Part shown: piece after piece, positions 8,745 to 14,791 of the stretch
How the letters are laid out: each line of letters opens with the position of its first letter
How positions within the stretch are numbered: the first letter of the stretch is position 1
Assembly: GCA_016235585.1 (NCBI GenBank)
Contig: JACRJY010000191.1
Location: forward strand, 1-41,180
Length of the DNA: 41,180 nucleotides
Direction of reading: 5' to 3'
Origin: Verrucomicrobiota bacterium
Lineage (GTDB): Bacteria; Verrucomicrobiota; Verrucomicrobiia; Limisphaerales; JACRJY01
Program-made: the position numbers and the translations under genes
Notes under the pieces: model-generated
Databases searched by the model: none
What the model was told of the DNA's origin: nothing
Seen by the model: only the letters and a program-made list of their open reading frames with translations

Positions 8745-8996
8745 ATGCCGCAGCTTTTCCATTTGATGATTGAGACGACGGATTGCTTGGGACGTCACCC
8801 GAAGTTTGAGACGACTGTCATTGCAGCCGACGAGCAGGAAGCGCGAGACGAGCTCGCCGAGTATTTCTCCATGCACGACGAGATCGAGTCGTGGCGCATC
8901 GCGCAGACCATCGAGGTTTCAGCAGTTCCAGCGGACAGCCCGTTTGCGCGGGACTACACAGACAAAGGCGCACACTCTTACATCACACAGCCATGA
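8745..8996 (+). CDS. Small acidic hypothetical protein
   Basis: An 83-residue ORF, MPQLFHLMIETTDCLGRHP at the start and DKGAHSYITQP at the end, with no family that I recognise. It is acidic, has no membrane segment or signal peptide, and has a plausible amphipathic middle (ADEQEARDELAEYFSMHDEIESW). It stands alone between the repeat palindrome after xseA and the tail of gluQ. Codon choice and predicted residue composition look protein-like. The short flanks carry GTTAGGC before and GCCTAAC after it, and related 9-bp words GGATAGGCC at 8694-8702 and 9018-9026, so it may have arrived as a cassette-like unit. The function is unknown. Confidence 0.55.
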   Translation: MPQLFHLMIETTDCLGRHPKFETTVIAADEQEARDELAEYFSMHDEIESWRIAQTIEVSAVPADSPFARDYTDKGAHSYITQP

Positions 8997-9006
8997 GCAC
9001 ACAACG

Positions 9007-9027
9007 GCCTAACACGAGGATAGGCCG
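9007..9027 (+). other. Partial attC-like site after the small ORF
   Basis: GCCTAAC starts at 9007; CGGCCTA (9006-9012) pairs with TAGGCCG (9021-9027) as a perfect 7-bp inverted repeat. A full attC would need a GTTRRRY some 50-130 bp downstream, and none is visible before gluQ ends. Confidence 0.25.
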
Positions 9028-9060
9028 CATTTTCTCATTCACTTCGAAGAGACATTTCCC

Positions 9061-9984
9061 TCACCACTTCTCCCGCAGCTTTTCCGGGGTGGTTCCCTGC
9101 TCCCGCAGCGTGCGCAGGCTCAAGGCGTCGTGCCGTTTCGCCAGCCGCGCGCCGGTTTCATCCGTCAGCAGCGGGCAGTGGCAGAACGCCGGCGGTGTCA
9201 GGCCCAGCGCGCGGTAGAGCAGCAGTTGCCGCGCGGTCGAGACCAGCAGGTCCGCGCCGCGCACCACCTCGGTGATGCCCATCGCCGCGTCGTCCACCAC
9301 CACGGCCAGTTGATACGCGGGCACGCCGTCGGGCCGCCACACCACGAAATCACCGAAGTCCCGCCCGGCGACAAAACTCTGCGGGCCGAGCAGGCCGTCC
9401 ACGAAGGAAATGGTTTCGCCATCCGGCACGCGGAAGCGCCACGAGAATTTATGATTTACGATTTGGGATTTATAATTTGAACGGCACGTGCCGGGGTAAA
9501 TCAGCTCGTCATCCGCCGCGTGGGGCGCGTGTGCGGCGGCCTGGATGTCTTTGCGCGAACAGGTGCAGGGGTAGATGACGCCGGCGGCTTCGAGCCGCGC
9601 CAGCGCCACCGTGTAAAACGCGCGTCGCTCGCTCTGACGATACGGCGCGAACGGCCCGCCGCCGTCCGGCCCCTCCTGCCAGCGGAAGCCGAACCATTTC
9701 AAGTCCTCCAGCATCGCGGCGGCAAACTCCGGGCGCGCGCGGTCGGTGTCCAAGTCCTCATCGCGCAGCACCAGCACGCCGCCGTTCGCCTGCGCGCGCT
9801 GCTGCGCCGTCCAGAACGTCCGCGCGTGGCCGAGGTGCAGGAAGCCGGTGGGCGACGGCGCGAGGCGGCCACGGTAGGGGGAAGGATGAGGTATGAGGTA
9901 TGAGGTATGAAACGGCGGAGCGGATGGCTGCCCGCTGTTCGCTGTTCGCTGACCGCTGACTGCTGATGGCTGTTTCGCTGGCAC
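9061..9984 (-). CDS. gluQ: Glutamyl-Q tRNA(Asp) synthetase
   Basis: A truncated GluRS paralogue that attaches glutamate to the queuosine of tRNA(Asp). Seen: RLAPSPTGFLHLGHARTFW (HIGH-type motif), LRDEDLDTDRARPEF, the zinc-type cysteines CTCS...GTC, and LTDETGARLAKRHDALSL, where KMSKS is degenerate as is usual for GluQ. There is no anticodon-binding domain, also as expected. The ORF can only start at GTG 9984, which gives about 38 extra N-terminal residues before YRGRLAPSPTG; that extension is encoded by two heptamer arrays. A third array (9444-9478) inserts residues around YKSQIVNHKF after the Cys region. These insertions sit outside the catalytic motifs, so the enzyme may well be functional. 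Confidence 0.9.
   Translation of the reverse strand: MPAKQPSAVSGQRTANSGQPSAPPFHTSYLIPHPSPYRGRLAPSPTGFLHLGHARTFWTAQQRAQANGGVLVLRDEDLDTDRARPEFAAAMLEDLKWFGFRWQEGPDGGGPFAPYRQSERRAFYTVALARLEAAGVIYPCTCSRKDIQAAAHAPHAADDELIYPGTCRSNYKSQIVNHKFSWRFRVPDGETISFVDGLLGPQSFVAGRDFGDFVVWRPDGVPAYQLAVVVDDAAMGITEVVRGADLLVSTARQLLLYRALGLTPPAFCHCPLLTDETGARLAKRHDALSLRTLREQGTTPEKLREKW
9444..9478. repeat. NNNATTT heptamer array inside gluQ
   Basis: Five consecutive 7-bp units, AGAATTT, ATGATTT, ACGATTT, GGGATTT, ATAATTT: ATTT is constant and the other three bases differ in every unit. It is AT-rich in a strongly GC-rich gene, and in frame. Confidence 0.9.
9882..9909. repeat. AGGTATG heptamer array in the gluQ 5' extension
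   Basis: AAGGATG followed by three copies of AGGTATG. It is translated as part of the extra N-terminus of GluQ. Confidence 0.9.
9927..9975. repeat. GCTGNNN heptamer array at the gluQ start
   Basis: Seven consecutive units, all beginning GCTG; the last three bases read CCC, TTC, TTC, ACC, ACT, ATG, TTT. It lies 17 bp from the AGGTATG array and encodes the Ser/Gln-rich start of the GluQ ORF. Confidence 0.9.
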
Positions 9985-10039
9985 GCGCGGATTCTACGGG
10001 GTGGTTTCAAAACCGCAATCACCCGCCGGCCTCGACGCT

Positions 10040-10180
10040 GCGGGTCAAGTGGTTGACTCCAGTTCCGGTTGAAGCAGGGCGCATCCGGGCTGCCCCCGGA
10101 GCGTCGGACTCCGATCCGGCAGGGGTGGAAAAAGACCGCTCCCGTGCCCCGCCACTGTCCACCAATTCGAGTCAACCCCA
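10040..10180. repeat. GC-rich dispersed palindromic element between gluQ and the DUF4337 gene
   Basis: From 10078 to about 10129 the sequence (GGGCGCATCC..., GGAGCGTCGGACTCCGATCC, ...GGCAGGGGTGGA) closely matches one arm of the palindrome at 13671-13805, read in the opposite orientation. GGTTGACTC (10051-10059) and GAGTCAACC near 10170 form outer inverted arms. I see no coding potential in 9985-10208. Confidence 0.65.
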
Positions 10181-10208
10181 AGGCAGAAATCGTTTTTGAA
10201 AATACGCC

Positions 10209-10811
10209 CTAATGCTTGGCCGGTGCATTCGTGGCGGCGGGGGCAAGAACGTCCGTTTTGTCCGGCGCGTGCGGCTTGAGCTGCCAGGCATACACCGCCA
10301 GCAGCAGGCCCATGAGCGTCGCCACTGCGCCGAGGTGGAAGAAAATCTTCTGCTCGGTCAGCAGCGTGAGCGAGCAGAGCACGACGGCGATGTGCAGGAG
10401 AATCTCCCCATACTCAAACCAATGATGCCGGTGCGTGGCGATCTCGGCGGCGCGTTTGTCAGCCTCGGCTTTGATGAGAATGTCCTTGTTCTCCGCGTCG
10501 TATTCCTTGTTTTTGGCGTCGAGCTTCGCGGCCTGCTGCTCCAGCAGCTTGCGCTGCGCGTCGGACGGATTGCCGGCCAGCTCGAAGGCGATGCGCTTCA
10601 GCTCCAGGTCGTTCATGTAGGTGCGCTGGCGCTTCGACTGATACCAGGCGTAGCCGTTCGAGGCCTGCACCTCCTTGACGATGATGTTGTTCGCCTCCTT
10701 GTTCGCGAACGCCGTGACGACGGCCATGACGACCGCGATGACCGCGATGACGATGCCGATGCGCTTGTGCTCCGCGTTTTCCGCGTGATGAGGAACTCCG
10801 TGTCCAGCCAT
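10209..10811 (-). CDS. DUF4337-like membrane protein
   Basis: A 200-residue protein starting at ATG 10811 (MAGHGVPHHAENAEHKRIG). It has one N-terminal membrane segment (IGIVIAVIAVVMAVVTAFA), then a charged, Lys/Glu/Ala-rich segment likely to be coiled coil (ELAGNPSDAQRKLLEQQAAKLDAKNKEYD), then two more membrane segments (EILLHIAVVLCSLTLL and FHLGAVATLMGLLLAVYAW). The motif NNIIVKEVQASNGYAWYQSKRQR and this topology fit the DUF4337 family. The biochemical role is not known. It sits downstream of coaX on the same strand, about 80 bp away, but shares no evident pathway with it. Confidence 0.75.
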   Translation of the reverse strand: MAGHGVPHHAENAEHKRIGIVIAVIAVVMAVVTAFANKEANNIIVKEVQASNGYAWYQSKRQRTYMNDLELKRIAFELAGNPSDAQRKLLEQQAAKLDAKNKEYDAENKDILIKAEADKRAAEIATHRHHWFEYGEILLHIAVVLCSLTLLTEQKIFFHLGAVATLMGLLLAVYAWQLKPHAPDKTDVLAPAATNAPAKH

Positions 10812-10889
10812 AAATCAGGGCGTGTGAAATAACGGGTGCAAACCCGCGCGCCAAGGAAAAAGTGCGGGGAATTGCCGGTGAGGTGGAAA

Positions 10890-11639
10890 TCAGCCCCGCG
10901 CCTGCCACGCCAGCCGCAATCCCTCCAGCGTGAGTTCCGGGATGACGGCGGTGATTTCCGGCAGGCCGGCGGCGATGAGCCGCGCGCAGCCGCCGGTGGC
11001 GACGACCGGCAGCCGGCGGCATTTCAACTCGCGTTTCAATTCGCGGATCAACTCCCGCACCAGCCCGCGATATCCATGCACCGCGCCGATGAGCATCGCC
11101 TCCTCGGTGCTCTTGCCGACGACGCGGCGCGGGTCGCGGATTTTGATGCGCGGCAGCAGCGCGGTCTTCTCGTGCAGGTAGTCCGTCATCACCGCCAGCC
11201 CCGGCGCGATGATGCCGCCGGCGTAGTTGCCCGCGCGGTTCACGACATCAAACGCCAGCGCCGTGCCGAACCCCACCACCACCGCCGGCGCGCCGAAGCG
11301 ATGTTTGACCGCGATGGAATTGGCGAGACGATCCGCACCGATGTTCCGAGGCTGCGGATAATCAATGCCGATGCCCGTGACCGTGTCCGAAGTCAGCTCG
11401 AAGCAGCGCAGGCCGAAGAGCCGCTGCACCAGTTGGTGCGCCTGCGGCGTCGCTTTCGGCACGACGCTGCACAGCGCCGCCCCGCTGATTTTTGCCCGCC
11501 CCACGAACCGCTTCACTTGGCGGGCGGCCCGTCCGTTGAACAAGTCACCTGTGGGAATGTCCGCCTGCTTCACCACGCGACGCTCACCGGCGAGGCCGAG
11601 GTGCGTGTGCGTGTTGCCGATGTCGAGGAGAAGAATCAT
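10890..11639 (-). CDS. coaX: Type III pantothenate kinase
   Basis: First step of coenzyme A synthesis, phosphorylation of pantothenate. Seen: the phosphate-binding start MILLLDIGNTHTHLGL, GADRLANSIAV with the catalytic Asp, the GTA segment, EKTALLPRI and ATGGCARLIA. Length (249) is normal from ATG 11639; an upstream in-frame start would add residues encoded only by a repeat array. Odd: the conserved D-x-GTA motif reads VVVGFGTALAFD, with Gly (codon GGG) in place of the usual Asp. It lies directly after birA on the same strand; nadC-birA-coaX is a common cofactor grouping. The family is certain; full activity is less so because of the Asp loss. Confidence 0.9.
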   Translation of the reverse strand: MILLLDIGNTHTHLGLAGERRVVKQADIPTGDLFNGRAARQVKRFVGRAKISGAALCSVVPKATPQAHQLVQRLFGLRCFELTSDTVTGIGIDYPQPRNIGADRLANSIAVKHRFGAPAVVVGFGTALAFDVVNRAGNYAGGIIAPGLAVMTDYLHEKTALLPRIKIRDPRRVVGKSTEEAMLIGAVHGYRGLVRELIRELKRELKCRRLPVVATGGCARLIAAGLPEITAVIPELTLEGLRLAWQARG

Positions 11640-11643
11640 TTTC

Positions 11644-11741
11644 AAAAGGCAAAAGGCAAATGGCAAACAGCAAATGGAAGAACGGCGGGAACGCCCGCGC
11701 CGGGTGGTTTGTTTTTTGCCTTTTGCCTTTTCACTTTTGCC
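11644..11741. repeat. Inverted pair of heptamer arrays between birA and coaX
   Basis: Left array 11644-11678 has units AAAAGGC, AAAAGGC, AAATGGC, AAACAGC, AAATGGA. Right array 11714-11741 has units TTTTGCC, TTTTGCC, TTTTCAC, TTTTGCC, the reverse-complement word. The 35-bp GC-rich spacer has its own small inverted repeat (GCGGG/CCCGC). The element fills the whole birA-coaX junction, so a transcript would carry a long hairpin there. Confidence 0.92.
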
Positions 11742-11745
11742 TTGG

Positions 11746-12723
11746 TTATTTCTCCACCGTCACGTCGCCGCCGATGATGCGCTCCAGATGGCCGTGCTGC
11801 GTGCGGAGCAGCAGCGCGCCGTCGGCGTCCAGCGATTCCGCGCGGCCCTGCACGATGCGGCTGCCGACGTGAATGGCCACGTTGGCACCGATGGTCGAGC
11901 AGCGCTCCTCCCATTCGTCGGCCAGCGCCTCGAACTGTCCGCCGCAGATCCGCGCGTAATCCTGATCCAGTTCGCGAAGAATGGCCGCCGCGAGTTCCGC
12001 GCGGTCGAGCGGCTGGCCGGTCTCCAGCCGCAATGAAGTGGCGAGCCGGCGCACGTCAGGCGGGAAATCCGCCGCCGTCTGGTTCACGTCCACGCCGATG
12101 CCGAGGATGATGTATTTGACCGTGTCCAGCTCGGCGCTCAATTCGGTCAGGATGCCGACCACTTTTTTGCCGCGAATTAAAATGTCATTCGGCCATTTGA
12201 TCTCCGGCTGCACGGCGGTCTGCCGGTGGATGGCCCGCGCCAGCGCCGTGGCGGCGGCGACGGTGAGCTGCGTCGCGGCCTGCGGGCGGATTTTCGGACG
12301 GAGCAGCACGGAGAACCACAGCCCCTTGCCGGCGGCGGAAAGCCACTTCCGTCCCAGCCGACCGCGCCCCTTCGTCTGCGACTCGGCGAAGACGGCGACG
12401 CCCTCCTTCACGCCATCGCGCGCGAGTTTTTCCATCACGTCGTTCGTGGAGGTGGTTTCCTGGAAGACGCGGATGTCGCGCCCGACGACTTTCACCGCGC
12501 CGAGCCGCGCGAGCAGATCGTCCGCGTGCAGCGCGTCCGGCGCGGCGCGCAGGCGGTAGCCGAGATGCGGGCTGGCCTCGATGTCGTAGCCGGTGCGGCG
12601 CAGCTCCTCGATGCGCGCCCAGACCGCCGCGCGGCTGATGCCGAGGCGCTGCGCAAGCTCCGCGCCGGACACGCCCGCAGGCGTGGAGCGGAGCGCGGTG
12701 AGGATTTGAGCGTCGGGGGTCAA
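11746..12723 (-). CDS. birA: Biotin-[acetyl-CoA carboxylase] ligase / biotin repressor
   Basis: A 325-residue bifunctional BirA. The N-terminal winged helix (ILTALRSTPAGVSGAELAQRLGISRAAVWARIEELRRTGYDI) suggests repression of biotin genes as well as ligation. The catalytic core has TTSTNDVM, ESQTKGRGRLGRKWLS (biotinyl-AMP loop), KWPNDILIRGKKVVGILTE and GIGVDVNQ, followed by the small C-terminal SH3-like domain. The only usable start is TTG 12723, right beside a heptamer array; an in-frame stop lies just upstream. No biotin-synthesis genes are in the window, so regulated targets cannot be named. It lies between nadC and coaX. Confidence 0.94.
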   Translation of the reverse strand: MTPDAQILTALRSTPAGVSGAELAQRLGISRAAVWARIEELRRTGYDIEASPHLGYRLRAAPDALHADDLLARLGAVKVVGRDIRVFQETTSTNDVMEKLARDGVKEGVAVFAESQTKGRGRLGRKWLSAAGKGLWFSVLLRPKIRPQAATQLTVAAATALARAIHRQTAVQPEIKWPNDILIRGKKVVGILTELSAELDTVKYIILGIGVDVNQTAADFPPDVRRLATSLRLETGQPLDRAELAAAILRELDQDYARICGGQFEALADEWEERCSTIGANVAIHVGSRIVQGRAESLDADGALLLRTQHGHLERIIGGDVTVEK

Positions 12724-12726
12724 GTC

Positions 12727-12768
12727 AGGTGCGAGGTGTGAAGTCAGAGGTGCGAAGTGTCAGTTGTC
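12727..12768. repeat. Heptamer array across the nadC stop and birA start
   Basis: Six 7-bp units (AGGTGCG, AGGTGTG, AAGTCAG, AGGTGCG, AAGTGTC, AGTTGTC). It covers the entire spacer and the last codons of nadC, so it would place birA's ribosome-binding region inside a repeat. Confidence 0.8.
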
Positions 12769-13614
12769 AAAGTCCAAACCGATGTCCACGGCGCGGGCCG
12801 AGTGCGTGAGCGCGCCGACGGAGATGAAATCCACGCCGGTCTCGGCGATGGCGCGGACGGTGTTCAAGTTCACGCCGCCGCTGGCCTCGGTCTTCGCGCG
12901 GCCTGCGACGAGTTCGACGGCCTCGCGCAGTTGCTTTGCCGTCATGTTGTCGAGCAGGATGATGTCCGCACCCGCGTCCGCCGCCTGGCGGACCTGCTCC
13001 AGCGTGTCGGCCTCCACTTCAACCTTGAGTTGCGGATAATGTTCACGGGCGCGTTTCACGGCGGCGGCGATGGCGCTCGGCTTTTCCTCGCGCAGCGCGG
13101 CAAGATGGTTGTCCTTGATCAAAACCTGGTCGAACAGCCCGAGGCGATGGTTGCGCCCGCCGCCGCACATCACTGCGAATTTTTCCAGGCGGCGCAGTCC
13201 CGGCGTGGTTTTGCGCGTGTCGAGGATTTGCGCGCCGGTGCCGCGCACGGCGTCCACAAACTGTGCGGTGAGCGTGGCGATCCCGGAGAGGCGCTGGACG
13301 AAATTCAGCGCCACGCGCTCGGCGGTGAGGATGGCGCGCGCCGGGCCGTGAATTTCAAGCAGCCGGTCGCCGGGGTGGAGAGTCACTCCGTCCTGCGCCC
13401 GCCGCTTGATCTGCACGGCGGGTGAAAGCTCGTGAAACGCCGCCTCGGCCACGGCCAGCCCCGCCACGACGAGCGGTTCGCGCGCGACCATCGCTACGGC
13501 GAGCACGGCTTCCGCCGGCACGGTGGCGAGCGTGGTGGCGTCGCCGCCGCCCACGTCCTCGGCGAGCGCGCCACGGACGGCGCGCTGGATTTCATCGGCG
13601 GAGAGCGGTTCCAC
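12760..13614 (-). CDS. nadC: Nicotinate-nucleotide pyrophosphorylase (carboxylating)
   Basis: Quinolinate phosphoribosyltransferase of de novo NAD synthesis, 284 residues from GTG 13614 (VEPLSADEIQRAVRGALAEDVGGGDATT). Typical motifs: NFVQRLSGIATLT, ILDTRKTTPGLRRLEKFAVMCGGGRNHR, VLIKDNHL, VEVEADTLEQV, ILLDNMT, EASGGVNLNTV and DFISVGALTHSA. A longer reading from 13899 adds 95 residues, but those are encoded by the AAGGATG array and the GC-rich palindrome and are not family sequence, so the GTG is preferred. The gene is divergent from the isomerase-like gene at 13880. Confidence 0.94.
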   Translation of the reverse strand: MEPLSADEIQRAVRGALAEDVGGGDATTLATVPAEAVLAVAMVAREPLVVAGLAVAEAAFHELSPAVQIKRRAQDGVTLHPGDRLLEIHGPARAILTAERVALNFVQRLSGIATLTAQFVDAVRGTGAQILDTRKTTPGLRRLEKFAVMCGGGRNHRLGLFDQVLIKDNHLAALREEKPSAIAAAVKRAREHYPQLKVEVEADTLEQVRQAADAGADIILLDNMTAKQLREAVELVAGRAKTEASGGVNLNTVRAIAETGVDFISVGALTHSARAVDIGLDFDN

Positions 13615-13620
13615 GCCGCG

Positions 13621-13648
13621 AAGGATGAAGGATGAAGGATGAAGGATG
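13621..13648. repeat. AAGGATG heptamer array just upstream of nadC
   Basis: Four perfect tandem copies of AAGGATG, followed by AAGGAAA, begin 7 bp upstream of the chosen nadC GTG. On the nadC strand the repeat reads CATCCTT and provides no purine-rich ribosome site. Confidence 0.92.
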
Positions 13649-13670
13649 AAGGAAAAAATGGGTGCGGCTC

Positions 13671-13805
13671 GGGCGCATCCGGGCACTGCCCCCACTCCGT
13701 CAGGGCGGGCGGAGCGCCGATCTCCGATCCGGCGCGTTCCCGGGGGTTTGTCCATCCCTGCCGGGTCGGAGACCGGCGCTCCGGGGGCAGTGCCCGGATG
13801 CGCCC
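13671..13805. repeat. Large nested GC-rich palindrome between nadC and the isomerase gene
   Basis: Outer arms 13671-13693 and 13783-13805 are a perfect 23-bp inverted repeat. Inside lie inner arms of the type GGAGCGCCGATCTCCGATCC / CCGGCGCTCC. Related copies are at 10078-10129, 14707-14777, 22331-22353 and 31620-31639, so this is a dispersed family. It occupies the divergent promoter region. Confidence 0.9.
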
Positions 13806-13879
13806 GTGCGGCTCCGAGATTGGGCGCACCCTGCACTTCCCCCTTGCGCTTTGCGCGGCGAACCTTGAACTTTCGCTCC

Positions 13880-14692
13880 ATGCAATTCGGCATCTGCAAC
13901 GAGATTTACCAGGACTGGAAGCTCGAAGACGCGATGGCACACGCCCAGCGCACGGGCTACGATGTCATCGAGATCGCGCCCTTCACGCTCTGCAAGCACG
14001 TCACAGACCTTGGCCCCACCGAGCGCCAGCGCATCCGCGAAGCGGCGGCGCGCACGGGCATCGGCATCAGCGGCATCCACTGGGTGCTGGTGCAGACGGA
14101 GGGGATGTATCTCACGCATCCCGCCGTCGCGACGCGCGAGCGCACGGCGAAGTATTTCGTCGAGCTGGTGAACTTCTGCGCGGACATCGGCGGCAAAATC
14201 ATCGTCGTCGGCTCGCCCAAGCAGCGCAACGTGATGGACGGCGTGACGTATCAACAGGCGTGGGACTGGGCGACGGAAGTGTTCCGCCCCGCCGTGCGGC
14301 AGGGCGAACAGCGCGGCATCACAATCTGCTTCGAGCCGCTCGCGCCGTCGGAGACGAACTTTGTGAACACCGCCGCCGAGGGAATTCGTTTTGCGAAACA
14401 GTTCAACTCGCGCGCGATGAGCATCATCCTCGACGTGAAGGCGATGTCGTCCGAGGCGAAGCCCGTGCCGCAAATCATCCGCGAGAGCGCGGGGAATTTC
14501 TCCTACTTCCACGCGAACGACGTGAACCTCAAAGGCCCCGGCTTCGGCGAGGTGGACTTCAAGCCCATCGCCGCCGCGCTGAAGGACGCGGGCTACAACG
14601 GCGTGGTGTCGGTGGAGGTGTTCAAGTTCGACGAGGGCGCGGACGCCATCGCGACAAAGAGTTTGGAATACTTGAAAAAGTCGTTCGCCTGA
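13880..14692 (+). CDS. Xylose isomerase-like TIM-barrel sugar isomerase/epimerase
   Basis: A 270-residue AP_endonuc_2/xylose-isomerase-like TIM barrel. Start ATG 13880 (MQFGICNEIYQDWKLEDAMAHAQRTGYDVIEIAP) is typical of the family; a longer reading from 13646 would translate the palindrome. Probable metal ligands appear as E in CFEPLAP, D in IILDVKAM, H in FHANDVNLKGPG (with D) and E in VSVEVF. Members act on sugars or inositol derivatives, but the substrate cannot be read from this sequence. The gene stands alone, divergent from nadC and convergent with the glycosyltransferase gene. Confidence 0.85.
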   Translation: MQFGICNEIYQDWKLEDAMAHAQRTGYDVIEIAPFTLCKHVTDLGPTERQRIREAAARTGIGISGIHWVLVQTEGMYLTHPAVATRERTAKYFVELVNFCADIGGKIIVVGSPKQRNVMDGVTYQQAWDWATEVFRPAVRQGEQRGITICFEPLAPSETNFVNTAAEGIRFAKQFNSRAMSIILDVKAMSSEAKPVPQIIRESAGNFSYFHANDVNLKGPGFGEVDFKPIAAALKDAGYNGVVSVEVFKFDEGADAIATKSLEYLKKSFA

Positions 14693-14706
14693 ACGCGGCG
14701 GCAAAC

Positions 14707-14777
14707 TGGAGCGCCGAACTCCGATTCGGCCTGGGATCAGGGAAACGTCCGCAGCCGATTTGGAAATCGGCGCTCCA
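14707..14777. repeat. Palindromic element between convergent genes
   Basis: GGAGCGCCGA (14708-14717) and TCGGCGCTCC (14767-14776) are perfect inverted arms, with further pairing (CTCCGATTCGGC against GCCGATTTGG). It is the same word family as 13671-13805. Located between two gene ends, it could also stop transcription, though there is no T tract. Confidence 0.8.
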
Positions 14778-14791
14778 AAGCCGGGCCACCG

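Noticed and set aside
9882-9975. CRISPR array
   Set aside because: Units are 7 bp with no unique spacers and there is no cas gene; these are short tandem repeats.
10040-10180. Cobalamin or other riboswitch in the GC-rich palindrome
   Set aside because: No B12-box or other conserved core is visible, and the same sequence recurs at 13671-13805 as a dispersed repeat.
13615-13899. 95-codon N-terminal extension of nadC
   Set aside because: It translates the AAGGATG array and the GC-rich palindrome; family homology begins at the GTG at 13614.
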